Origin: an uncultured Myxococcales bacterium
GTDB lineage: Bacteria; Myxococcota_A; Polyangia; Polyangiales; Polyangiaceae
Direction of reading: 5' to 3'
Length of the DNA stretch: 64,000 nucleotides
Assembly: GCA_937949945.1 (NCBI GenBank)
Contig: CALFEQ010000154.1
Span: forward strand, 1-64,000
Shown: positions 50,657-58,843 of the stretch, in pieces
Position numbering within the stretch: position 1 is the first letter of the stretch
Layout: each line of letters starts with the position of its first letter
Translations under genes and position numbers: made by a program
The notes under the pieces: model-generated
The model's database searches: none
Seen by the model: only the letters and a program-made list of their open reading frames with translations
Told to the model about the DNA's origin: nothing

Positions 50657-52291
50657 GTGCGTCGCATTCGCAGCATCATCGCGTTCGTCGTTCTCTCTGG
50701 ATCTGGATCGACCGTCGCCGCGGGGTGCTCGAGCTCCGCATCGCATGGGAGCCCGCCGCCGTGCGAGGGTTCCGGATGCCAAGACACGCTCACGCCGGCG
50801 AACGTCGACTGCGGCGGGCCGAACGCACCCAAGTGCGACGACGGCAGGTCGTGCACGACGCACGACGAGTGCGCGAGCGGCTGGTGCTCGGAATCGGACA
50901 AGACGTGTCGCACGCCGCGCAGCGACGACGGCGTCAAGAACGGCAAAGAGACCGACGTCGACTGCGGCGGTCCCGACGCACCGAAATGCGCCGAGGGAAA
51001 GCGGTGCCTCGTCGACTCCGACTGCAACGGTGCGTGCAACTACAAGAGCGAGTGCGTCGACGCGCCGAGCTGCAAGCGCCACCTCGGCGGCGACACCTGC
51101 GGGTTCGGAGAGGTCGGCGAGTTCGGAGCGCGCCACGAGAGCTGCTGCCGCACGCTGCCCGTCCACGGGTACTCGGACCCGCGCCATCCCGGAAAGACGG
51201 TCTACCTCGACAAGTACGAGATCACCGTCGGGCGCATCCGCGCGTTCATCGAGGACATCAAGGCCAGGTACGGCGGCAGGCCGGACATTCGCGCGTGGGT
51301 CCTCGAGAACACGCCTCCGATCTGGGATCCGAAGTGGACCGACTTTTTGCCGTCCGACTACGAGGGCGGCACCGTCCGCATCGATCGCCGCCTGCTCGGC
51401 GACCGCCGCGAAGGGCCGGACTTCCCACCGATCCCCGATCGCGATCAGGACGTGAACGTCGGGCTCGACTATCAGTTCAACGGGCGGCTCTTCGTGTACC
51501 TGCACGGCAACAACTGCAGCACGCACCTGCCCAACGCATGGGGGTTCCCGACGTTCTTCTACCCGGCCGAGGTGATGGCGAAGTACGGCCCCGACTTCCC
51601 GCCGCGCGCGGACGGCCGGAACCGCGCGGGGGTCCTCGTGCCCGCGCACGAGCACCTCGAGGTCAAGGCGATGAACTGCATCACGAATGCGATGCTCGCG
51701 GCCTTCTGTCACTGGGACGGCGGCCAGCTCGCGACCAACGAGGTGCTCGACTACGTGACCGGAAGCCCGCCGTCGCTCGGCAACGACCCCGGATGCGGGA
51801 CCCAACGCGCGGAGAACCCGCCGACGAGCGCCAGCGCGACTCGCGGCGGAAGGTGCGCGGACCTCGCGCTCGTCAACGCCACCTACGATGCCGGGGCCTC
51901 GCTGCCCGAGCCGGACAGTCCGCTCAACGTCAACAACTACGTGTTCCCGTTCTTCTCCCAGGACGTCCACTACGACAAGGCCTGGGAGATCGCCGCGCCC
52001 GGCCGCGGGAGCCTGGCGGCGAACGGCGAGCAGGTGGACATGGTGCGGCTCCGCGACGGGGACGAGCCGTGGATGGACCTCCACGGCAACCTGAACGAGG
52101 CCGTCCTCACGATGGATGGCGCGCGCTTCACGGGCAAGTTCGGCCTCAAGTTCCGCGGCATCGGCTACCAGAGCGCTCGATCCGAGCTCAACATCCGGGA
52201 CGACTGGGAGGCCGAAGGCGGCCTCCGCAGGATCGAGCGTGCAGAGGCGAAGGCGGGCTTCGCCGGCGGCCGCTGCATGCGCTTCAAGTGA
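50657..52291 (+). CDS. Formylglycine-enzyme-like lipoprotein
   Basis: A 544-residue lipoprotein (lipobox VAAGC). A cysteine-rich N-terminal region of about 110 residues contains two VDCGGPxAPKC units, then a sulfatase-modifying-factor (FGE/SUMF) type domain: YLDKYEITVGRIRAFIE, an interior with NCSTHLPNAW and AMNCITNAMLAAFCHWDGGQLATNE, and a C-terminal FRGIGYQSAR and GGRCMRF. The active-site Cys pair of true FGE in RGGSW-type sequence is absent, so formylglycine formation is unlikely; a binding or other non-haem-iron role is possible. GGAGGG lies four bases before GTG 50657. It stands alone. Confidence 0.78.
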   Translation: MRRIRSIIAFVVLSGSGSTVAAGCSSSASHGSPPPCEGSGCQDTLTPANVDCGGPNAPKCDDGRSCTTHDECASGWCSESDKTCRTPRSDDGVKNGKETDVDCGGPDAPKCAEGKRCLVDSDCNGACNYKSECVDAPSCKRHLGGDTCGFGEVGEFGARHESCCRTLPVHGYSDPRHPGKTVYLDKYEITVGRIRAFIEDIKARYGGRPDIRAWVLENTPPIWDPKWTDFLPSDYEGGTVRIDRRLLGDRREGPDFPPIPDRDQDVNVGLDYQFNGRLFVYLHGNNCSTHLPNAWGFPTFFYPAEVMAKYGPDFPPRADGRNRAGVLVPAHEHLEVKAMNCITNAMLAAFCHWDGGQLATNEVLDYVTGSPPSLGNDPGCGTQRAENPPTSASATRGGRCADLALVNATYDAGASLPEPDSPLNVNNYVFPFFSQDVHYDKAWEIAAPGRGSLAANGEQVDMVRLRDGDEPWMDLHGNLNEAVLTMDGARFTGKFGLKFRGIGYQSARSELNIRDDWEAEGGLRRIERAEAKAGFAGGRCMRFK

Positions 52292-52408
52292 GTCGCGCGG
52301 GTCGCCGTCGCCTCGCCACCGTCACCACGTGAGCCATGTGCGCCGAGCGGGCGACCGCGGCCGCGGCCGTGGTCCACGAGGGTCCGCGTCTTGCGTCGCG
52401 GCGATGGC

Positions 52409-52897
52409 ATGAACCAGGTGGCGGCCTACACACGCAACACGGAGGACGAGCTGCCGCTTCGGGCATACGCGCTGATCCTGTCCGTCTTCCTCGCCGGGTT
52501 CGGCTCGTTGCTCGTCAGGGCCGGACGGAAGCGCCGGCTGCCGGAGCGGATCAGCACGCAGGACGTCGTCCTCCTGGGCGTCGCGACGCACCGCCTCACG
52601 CGCATCATCACGCGCGAGCGCGTGACCGCGACGCTCCGGTTTCCGTTCACGGAGTACGAAGGTTCGGGCGGAGCCGGCGAGGTGAAGGAGCACGCCCGCG
52701 GGCACGGCCTTCAGCGTGCGATCGGCACGCTGCTCACCTGTCAGTTCTGCGCTGGGCCGTGGGCGGCCTCGGCGCTCACGGCAGGGCTCATCGCGAGACC
52801 GCGCGAGACGCGCGTCGTCGCGAGCATGCTCGCGATGGTCACGCTCTCCGACTTCTTGCACCAGGCCTACGCGCGCATCCGGCGGCGCGAGAGCTGA
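52409..52897 (+). CDS. DUF1360-family membrane protein
   Basis: A 162-residue protein with three membrane segments (LRAYALILSVFLAGFGSLLV and PWAASALTAGLIA among them) and the family signature VATHRLTRIITRERV with RFPF and LLTCQFCAGPW. DUF1360 proteins are found in spore-former and myxobacterial genomes and have no proven function; the Cys-x-x-Cys could be a redox or metal site. ATG 52409 is used. The upstream 117 bases between it and the FGE-like gene hold no feature. Confidence 0.75.
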   Translation: MNQVAAYTRNTEDELPLRAYALILSVFLAGFGSLLVRAGRKRRLPERISTQDVVLLGVATHRLTRIITRERVTATLRFPFTEYEGSGGAGEVKEHARGHGLQRAIGTLLTCQFCAGPWAASALTAGLIARPRETRVVASMLAMVTLSDFLHQAYARIRRRES

Positions 52898-53151
52898 GCC
52901 TGCCCCGAGCCAGCGTGCCTCGAACCTGCGCCCTTCGAGTCGCGCGTGCCTCGAGCCCCGCGCGTGGCGCGCTGCCTCGCCGCGGTGAACCGATCTCGAC
53001 TGCTCCGCTCCACAGGGCAGCCGATCCGCGGCAGGCGCGCGCCGTGCACACCGGCGATCATGACCTCCTCTCCGGCGTCGCGACGGAGGACCGAGCTCCG
53101 CGACCTCGTCGACCGCTCGCGCCGCTGCCCACCCCGAAAGGCTGGTGCACG

Positions 53152-55179
53152 ATGAGCACGCTCGACCTCCACGAGCTCGCCGCGCAGCTCCGCGTCGACA
53201 GCATCCGGTGCACCACGGAGGCGGGGTCCGGGCATCCGACCTCGAGCTTGTCGGCGGCCGATCTCATGGCGGTCCTGTTGCGCGATTTCCTCCGCTGGGA
53301 CGTCTCCGATCCCGAGAACCCGAACAACGACCACCTCGTCTTTTCGAAGGGGCACGCCTCGCCGCTGCTCTACGCGATGCTCAAGGCGATCGGCCTCATC
53401 AGCGACACGGAGCTGCTCTCGTATCGACGGCTCAACAGCCGCCTCGAGGGTCACCCGGTGCCCAAGGTCCCCTTCGTCGACGTCGCCACCGGATCGCTCG
53501 GACAAGGCCTGCCGATCGGCGTCGGGATCGCGCTCGCCGCCAAGTACCTCGAGCGCTTGCCCTACCGTGTCTGGGTCCTGCTCGGCGACGGAGAGATGTC
53601 CGAAGGCTCGATCTGGGAGGCGTTCGAGCACGCTCGCTACTACCGCCTCGGCAACCTCGTCGCCATCCTCGACATGAACCGTCTCGGCCAGTCGGGAGAG
53701 ACACCGCTCGGCTGGGACTCGGCGGCGTACGCCGCGCGCGCGCACGCGTTCGGTTGGCGCGCCCTCGAGATCGACGGGCACGATTTCTCGGCCATCGCGC
53801 GCGCGTACGCCGCCGCGACGCACGTCTCCGAGTCGCCTGCCCTCGTCGTCGCTCGAACGGTGAAGGGCAAAGGCGTCTCGTTCATGGAGGACGAGCGCGG
53901 CCATCACGGCAAGGCGCTCGACGAGGAGGCGTGCGCGAAGGCGCTCGCGCAGCTCGGCGGCGTCCGGAGCGCGGTCGTCACGCCGCTGCCGCCGCCGAAC
54001 GACGAGCCGGAGCCGATCCCGGCCCCACGCTGTCTGCATCTGCCGAGATACGAGCGCGGTGATCGGGTCGCGACGAGGAAGGCGTACGGCGAGGCCCTCG
54101 CCGCGGTGGGCTCGGCGCGCTCGGACGTCGTCGTGCTCGACGGCGACGTCTCGAACTCGACGTACGCGGAGCTCTTCGCCGAAGCGCTCCCCTCGCGCTT
54201 CTTCGAGATGTTCATCGCGGAGCAGCAGATGGTCGCCGCCGCGGTCGGGATGAGCGTCCGCGGGTTCGTCCCGTACGCCTCGACCTTCGCCGCGTTCCTG
54301 ACGCGCGCACACGACTTCATCCGCATGGCGTCCGTCTCGAGAGCCGACATCCGTCTCTGCGGCTCGCACGCGGGCGTGTCGATCGGCGAGGACGGCCCTT
54401 CCCAGATGGGCCTCGAGGACATCGCGATGATGCGCGCGATCCACGGCAGCACGGTGCTCTACCCATGCTGCGCGAACCAGACCGCGAGCCTGGTCGCGGC
54501 GATGGCGGATCGACCGGGGATCGTCTACCTCCGGACGACGCGCGAAGCGACGCCGGTGCTCTACGCGCCGAACGAGGACTTCCCGATCGGTGGGAGCAAG
54601 GTCCTGAGGTGCTCGCCCGAGGACCATGTCACGATCGTCGCCGCCGGCATCACGGTGCACGAGGCGCTGAGGGCGCACGAGCGGCTCCTGCGCGAGGGCC
54701 TGCACGTGCGCGTCGTCGACGCCTACTCGATCGAGCCGCTCGACGCCGCATGCATCCGCGCGTCCGTCGCCGCCACGGGCGGCCGCGCGATCGTCGTCGA
54801 GGATCATCGCCCGCAAGGCGGCCTGGGCGAGGCCGTCCTCGCCTGCCTCGCAGGCGAGGATCCCGTGGCCGCGCAAGTCATCCACCTCGCCGTGAACGTG
54901 ATGCCCGGCTCGGCGCCTCCGGCCGAGCAGCTCCACGTCGCGGGCATCGATGCCGACGCCATCGCGGACGCGGCCCGCCGTCTCCTCGCGACCGCGGCCC
55001 CGGCCGAAGAGCGCGTGTGCTTCATCTGCGGCGCCCCGGCGACGTGGCGCATCATGCTCGCGGGCGAAGACGAAGCCGTCTTCGAAGAAGACGCGTGCGA
55101 CGAGCATGCGAGCGGCCATCGGCATGTCGCGCCGCAAGGCCCCGAGACCAGAGCGGGGGCGCCGCCTTTTGGGAGCTGA
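53152..55179 (+). CDS. tkt: Transketolase with C-terminal cysteine-rich tail
   Basis: A 675-residue transketolase, which transfers two-carbon units in the non-oxidative pentose phosphate pathway with thiamine diphosphate. N-terminal signatures: EAGSGHPTSS, SKGHASPLLYAML, GHPVPKVPFVDVATGSLGQGL, and the TPP site GDGEMSEGSIWEAF...LDMN. The pyrimidine-binding half has DGDVSNSTYAELF, EQQMVAAAVGMSV and GPSQMGLEDIAMMR. It is the short (mammalian-like) type. After the normal C-terminus (about 622) it adds about 50 residues with VCFICGAPATWRI and CDEHASGHRH, a likely zinc-binding module not normal for this enzyme. ATG 53152; no strong ribosome site. Confidence 0.9.
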   Translation: MSTLDLHELAAQLRVDSIRCTTEAGSGHPTSSLSAADLMAVLLRDFLRWDVSDPENPNNDHLVFSKGHASPLLYAMLKAIGLISDTELLSYRRLNSRLEGHPVPKVPFVDVATGSLGQGLPIGVGIALAAKYLERLPYRVWVLLGDGEMSEGSIWEAFEHARYYRLGNLVAILDMNRLGQSGETPLGWDSAAYAARAHAFGWRALEIDGHDFSAIARAYAAATHVSESPALVVARTVKGKGVSFMEDERGHHGKALDEEACAKALAQLGGVRSAVVTPLPPPNDEPEPIPAPRCLHLPRYERGDRVATRKAYGEALAAVGSARSDVVVLDGDVSNSTYAELFAEALPSRFFEMFIAEQQMVAAAVGMSVRGFVPYASTFAAFLTRAHDFIRMASVSRADIRLCGSHAGVSIGEDGPSQMGLEDIAMMRAIHGSTVLYPCCANQTASLVAAMADRPGIVYLRTTREATPVLYAPNEDFPIGGSKVLRCSPEDHVTIVAAGITVHEALRAHERLLREGLHVRVVDAYSIEPLDAACIRASVAATGGRAIVVEDHRPQGGLGEAVLACLAGEDPVAAQVIHLAVNVMPGSAPPAEQLHVAGIDADAIADAARRLLATAAPAEERVCFICGAPATWRIMLAGEDEAVFEEDACDEHASGHRHVAPQGPETRAGAPPFGS

Positions 55180-55200
55180 CTCGTTGACTCGTTGACTCGC
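55177..55200. repeat. Three tandem TGACTCGT octamers across the tkt stop
   Basis: TGACTCGT (55177-55184), TGACTCGT (55185-55192) and TGACTCGC (55193-55200). The first TGA is the stop codon of the transketolase gene. The region then holds ACCTGTC/GACAGGT elements of no known role. Confidence 0.6.
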
Positions 55201-55303
55201 TGCGAGAAGCGAGGAGCGAGAAAGCCGAGGACGACGGGGAGCGATGAGGGGAGACAGGTCTGCCCCATCTCCCTGTCTTCACCAACGACCTGTCGACCTG
55301 TCT

Positions 55304-55765
55304 TCAGCGACGCCCGAAGGGCGGAGGATTCCACAACCGCCGCAAGTCGTCCGGCAAGCACGCTTCGATGGCGCGCGCGCCGCCGGAGCTCATGTGGAGG
55401 CGGAGCGCGCGGAAGACCATCCGTACGATCGCGTCGACGTCGTCCGGATCGACGTCGAGGACCGTCGCGACGCGGCCGAGGAACGCCTCGGCGTTCGACG
55501 GCGGGATGCGCTCCGGCTCCGGTTCGTATGCCACGCGTTCGCGGAGGCGTGATGGGAGCTGCGCGAAGAGGCCGTGCGCCTCGCGTGGCGGCAGGATCGC
55601 TTCGAGCGCAGCGATCACCGCGAGCGCACGACGCTCGGCCTCCTCGCTCGACCAGCCGGCGTCCTCGCACAGGTCGTCGAGGAAGCGCTTGTACGTGCTG
55701 CCCGCGCGCGATGCGTGTCGCTGCGCGCGCAGCTCGGGCGAAATCCGGGTCGACGCGACGCCCAC
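55304..55765 (-). CDS. DUF2267-family protein
   Basis: A 153-residue protein of the DUF2267 family: FLDDLCEDAGWSSEEAERRALAVIAALEAILPPREAHGLFAQLP is the typical start, followed by a second half with RVATVLDVDPDDVDAIVRMVFRAL. These small helical proteins occur in stress or low-oxygen clusters next to CBS proteins; their biochemistry is unknown. GTG 55765 is preceded by GAGAGG. The gene lies 10 bases downstream of the transaldolase-CBS gene on the same strand, so they form an operon. Confidence 0.8.
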   Translation of the reverse strand: MGVASTRISPELRAQRHASRAGSTYKRFLDDLCEDAGWSSEEAERRALAVIAALEAILPPREAHGLFAQLPSRLRERVAYEPEPERIPPSNAEAFLGRVATVLDVDPDDVDAIVRMVFRALRLHMSSGGARAIEACLPDDLRRLWNPPPFGRR

Positions 55766-55775
55766 TTCGCGCCTC

Positions 55776-57401
55776 TCAGCGGCCTACGTGCTGCGCTTCG
55801 ACCCCGGCGGCGGACGGCTTCGTCGGAGCCTTGATCTCCTCGAGCGCGTGCGTGACGGACTCGCCGCCGACGTCCGCTCGCGCGAGATCGGCGAGCGTCA
55901 CGATCCCCACGAGCTTCTTGTCGCGGTTCAGCACGAGCAGGCGCTGGATCTGCCGCTCGCACATCTTCTTCGACGCCTCCTCGATGGAGTCGTCCTCGAA
56001 GCACCACTCGACCTGGCGCGTCATCGCATCCACCGCACGCGTCTTGTCGGGGTCGTCGCCGCGGGCCACCGAGCGCACGACGAGATCGCGATCGGTCACC
56101 ACCCCGACGATCCGGTCGTTCTCGCAGACCGGGAGCACGCCGACGCCGGCTTCGCTCATCTTGCTGGCCGCCTCGCGTACCGTCGTGTCGCCGGAGATTA
56201 CGTGCACGTTGCGCTGCATCACTTCCGAGAGCTTCATCACGTCCTCCGTTCCGAACGCTGCACGCGACGTGCCGCGTGCGATCGCGCCGCGCTCGCGAGA
56301 GGCCGCTCGCTGGCGCTTCTCCGTGAGGCTCCTCACTGCCTTGTCGTGGGAGTCCGCGAACGCGGCGATGCCCTCGTCTTCCAGCTCCTCGGCGATGCGC
56401 GCGAGATCGATGCCCAGCCGAGAGAGCGACGCCAACTCTTCGTGCGCCCGCTCGAGATCGAGCCCCAGGCGCAGGTCGGGATCGCCGTGCTCGAGATACG
56501 CGAGGAACAGCTCACGCGTCACCGTGTCGACCGTGCCGGAGCCCACGAGCGCCTCCACGTAATAGAGGAGCGGGTACGCGGGATCCTTCGGCGAAGTCGA
56601 AGCCCAGAGCAGCCGCTGCGGCCGGGCCCCCAGAGACGCGAGACGCCTCCAGCGATCGGTCGAGTAGAGGCGTTGGTACTCCTCGTAGGCGACCTTCGCA
56701 TTGGCGATCGCGATCCGGCCGCGCAGCGCACGCGCCGTCTCGCGCCGCTCCTCCGGGAGCGCGTCGAGCGCCTTGTCGACCTTCGTATCGACTCGCGACA
56801 CGAAGAAGCTCGCGACGCTCGCGATCGTGTCGAGCGGCGCGCCCCGCGCCGCCCGTGCCTCGAGCGCCCGCATGTATGCATCGGCGACCTCGCGATACCG
56901 CGCGACCGAGAACAGGAGCGTGATGTTGATGTTGATCCCATGCGAGAGGCAGCTCTCGATCGCGGGCAGCGCCGCCCGCGTGCCCGGGATCTTCACCATG
57001 AGGTTCGGGCGGCGCACGAGGCTCCACAAGCGCGTGGCCTGCTCCACGGAGCCCGCGCAGTCCTCGGCGACGGCCGGTGACACCTCGATCGAGGCGAAGC
57101 CGTCCCCGCCGGCGGTCGCGTCGTAGACGCCGCGGAGCTTGTCGCAAGCGAGCACGAGGTCCCGGACCATCAGCCGCTCGAGCACGGTCTCGCTGCTCTC
57201 CCCAGGTGACGCGGCTCGGATCAGATCGTCGTACTGCTCCGACGCCGCGATCGCCTTCTGGAAGATCGTCGGATTCGAGGTCAGGCCGCGGAGACCGTCG
57301 TCGATCATCCGCTCGAGAGCTCCCGTCGTGACGAGCTCGTGATCGATGAAGTCGAGCCAGAGGCTCTGTCCCAGCTCTTCGAGGCGATGAATCCGGGTCA
57401 T
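55776..57401 (-). CDS. tal: Transaldolase fused to CBS-domain pair
   Basis: A 541-residue protein. Residues 1-370 form a transaldolase: GLTSNPTIFQKAI, VEVSP-like IEVSPAVAED, the Schiff-base Lys in LMVKIPGT, NITLLFSVARY, SRVDTKVDKAL and PQRLLWASTSPKDP. It transfers dihydroxyacetone units in the pentose phosphate pathway. Without a stop codon the frame runs through an Arg/Ala-rich linker into two CBS domains (VMQRNVHVISGDTTVREAASKM and VGVVTDRDLVVRSV; then a second VGIVTLADLARA), which bind adenosine nucleotides and act as sensors. Such a fusion is unusual. An internal ATG 56237 has a strong ribosome site, so the CBS part may also be made separately. ATG 57401 is the start. Confidence 0.88.
   Translation of the reverse strand: MTRIHRLEELGQSLWLDFIDHELVTTGALERMIDDGLRGLTSNPTIFQKAIAASEQYDDLIRAASPGESSETVLERLMVRDLVLACDKLRGVYDATAGGDGFASIEVSPAVAEDCAGSVEQATRLWSLVRRPNLMVKIPGTRAALPAIESCLSHGININITLLFSVARYREVADAYMRALEARAARGAPLDTIASVASFFVSRVDTKVDKALDALPEERRETARALRGRIAIANAKVAYEEYQRLYSTDRWRRLASLGARPQRLLWASTSPKDPAYPLLYYVEALVGSGTVDTVTRELFLAYLEHGDPDLRLGLDLERAHEELASLSRLGIDLARIAEELEDEGIAAFADSHDKAVRSLTEKRQRAASRERGAIARGTSRAAFGTEDVMKLSEVMQRNVHVISGDTTVREAASKMSEAGVGVLPVCENDRIVGVVTDRDLVVRSVARGDDPDKTRAVDAMTRQVEWCFEDDSIEEASKKMCERQIQRLLVLNRDKKLVGIVTLADLARADVGGESVTHALEEIKAPTKPSAAGVEAQHVGR
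56237..56247 (-). promoter_or_regulatory. Internal start with strong Shine-Dalgarno inside tal-CBS
   Basis: On the minus strand GGAGG (56243-56247) lies five bases before an in-frame ATG at 56237. It would give a 153-residue protein with just the CBS pair. A good ribosome site in the linker of a fusion suggests either a recent fusion of two genes or deliberate double translation. Confidence 0.6.
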
Positions 57402-57784
57402 GCCCCCCGTGGTGCAGCGCGCGTGCCCGTCGCAGCGGACGAATGCACCGTCGAGTCGGTGCGTCGACGCGCGAAGCACTCGTGGCGACGGTGCCCTCGA
57501 GGCGCGCCACACACCGCGCGCCTCCCGCGCGCGGGTAGGTAGAACGGTCCGCGTTTCGTGCGCACCTCGCGCAGGCCGTGCGAGGCCGTTCGCACGAGGT
57601 TCCGCCCTCCGCGCGCTGTCGCGCTCCGCGTCGAGCGCCTGCGCTAGCTCCTCCATCGGCGCGCCGCGACGGCGACTCGAGGCGCGCTCCGAGCGCCGCC
57701 TGCCAGGAAACGACGGGCATGGCGGCTGCAGTTCGAGGACGCGAACGAACGCGCTGGAAGACGAGACGGCGCGAGGAGGACGAA
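57402..57784. other. Intergenic region, no gene seen
   Basis: About 380 bases between divergent genes. It holds GC-rich sequence with a GCGCGC-rich hairpin-prone stretch near 57510-57540, and the AGGAGG site of the next gene. No supported coding frame. Confidence 0.4.
57774..57779 (+). promoter_or_regulatory. Ribosome-binding site AGGAGG of gene at 57785
   Basis: Perfect AGGAGG five bases before ATG 57785; it decides that start over the longer open frame. Confidence 0.75.
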
Positions 57785-58000
57785 ATGCCGAACCCGCTCA
57801 TCTACGAGGTGTGCCCGGTGGCCGGAGGCTGGCTCGTGAGGATCCCGGGAGACAGCCTGTCGGAGCTGTACGGGGAGAAGGCCGAGGCCGTGGCTCGCGC
57901 TCGCGCTCTCATGGCGCAACACCCCAATGCGACCGCGCGCGTCCTGGCGGAGACGGGCGAGGTCGAGCAGGAATACCAGCACCACCACCCTTCGCGCTGA
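57785..58000 (+). CDS. Small DUF2188-like protein
   Basis: A 71-residue protein: strand-rich IYEVCPVAGGWLVRIPGDSL, then a helix EKAEAVARARALMAQHP and a last strand ARVLAETGEVEQEY, ending in a His-rich tail (YQHHHPSR). It fits the DUF2188 pattern of a small alpha-beta module, common in stress-response clusters, without known function. Its neighbours are the transaldolase-CBS gene and the ferritin-like operon, both stress-type. A bidirectional hairpin follows. Confidence 0.65.
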   Translation: MPNPLIYEVCPVAGGWLVRIPGDSLSELYGEKAEAVARARALMAQHPNATARVLAETGEVEQEYQHHHPSR

Positions 58001-58031
58001 CCCTCGCCCACGGACCGAGCCCGACGCCCCC

Positions 58032-58082
58032 GACGCCCCCGGGGTCGTCCCGACCTCGGGGCGTCCCGTCCCCGGGGGCGTC
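58032..58082. terminator. Bidirectional terminator hairpin
   Basis: GACGCCCCCGGGG (58032-58044) and CCCCGGGGGCGTC (58070-58082) are perfect reverse complements, a 13-bp stem with a 25-base loop, between two convergent genes. No T run. It is the strongest hairpin in the window. Confidence 0.65.
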
Positions 58083-58090
58083 TCGGCTCG

Positions 58091-58843
58091 TCAGGCCGAA
58101 ACGGTCGCGATCTCCTCCTCGACGCCGGCCTTCTTCGCGACGGCTTCCTTCATCCACCGGCGCACCGACGCGAGGTGCTCCCACTCCGCCTTGAGCGCCT
58201 TCTCGAACTCCGTCGCGAGGTCGTCCTGACCCAACCCGCGCGCGAGGTCGATGAGCAGCACCCATCCGTCGTTGTCGGTGAGCTCCGCGACCTGGAGAGC
58301 CTGCAGCGCGTCGATGACGGACGTGCGAGGATCCGTGATCACCTGCACGAGGCCCGTCGCGGCGACGCCGACGACGCAAGCCGAGGGCGTCTCGGCGGTG
58401 GGATCGCCGCCCATGCGCTCGATCGCGTCCGAGACGAGGTGGAAGTGAGCGAGCTCCTCGTCGTGGTAGTGCCGGACCACGTCGATGGGGACGCCGCACG
58501 TGTCGTCGACCGCCTCGAGCTTCGCGATGAAGGCCTCGTAGAGGCGGACGCCCGAACGCTCGAACGCGGCGCGCTCTCCGAGCTTGTCGAGGAACACGAC
58601 GGGCTCCTTGCCGCCGAGCATCTCGCCCGCCGCCTTGACGACGCCCTTCACCGAGGTCGGCGGCGGCACGCTCCCGATCGGCTCCGCCTCGCGCACGTAC
58701 TCCGCGCGAATCGCGGCGATCTTGGCGCCGTCGTGCTCCACGTCCGGCACCCCTTCCTCCGCGCCCTCGATGGTCGCCTTGGCGTCGATCGGAGAGGTCC
58801 CGATCCCCGTTCGATTCTTTCCCATACCCATGACGGTCTTCAT
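58091..58843 (-). CDS. Ferritin-like domain protein, gene 2 of pair
   Basis: A 250-residue protein whose core (about 70-240) is a ferritin-like four-helix bundle: metal-binding residues appear in HYHDEELAHFHLVSDAIERM (E-x-x-H) and in LKAEWEHLASVRRWM (E-x-x-H), with ERSGVRLYEAFIAKLE as a first Glu helix. The N-terminal 70 residues are disordered. ATG 58843 overlaps the upstream stop (ATGA), and AGGAGGTGA of the upstream gene's end serves as its ribosome site. It probably acts with its partner in iron or redox chemistry; the substrate is unknown. Confidence 0.75.
   Translation of the reverse strand: MKTVMGMGKNRTGIGTSPIDAKATIEGAEEGVPDVEHDGAKIAAIRAEYVREAEPIGSVPPPTSVKGVVKAAGEMLGGKEPVVFLDKLGERAAFERSGVRLYEAFIAKLEAVDDTCGVPIDVVRHYHDEELAHFHLVSDAIERMGGDPTAETPSACVVGVAATGLVQVITDPRTSVIDALQALQVAELTDNDGWVLLIDLARGLGQDDLATEFEKALKAEWEHLASVRRWMKEAVAKKAGVEEEIATVSA

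Noticed and set aside
58032..58082. Long palindrome as an attachment site or origin
   Set aside because: It sits exactly between two convergent genes and is GC-rich, which fits a terminator; there is no integrase or DnaA box nearby.
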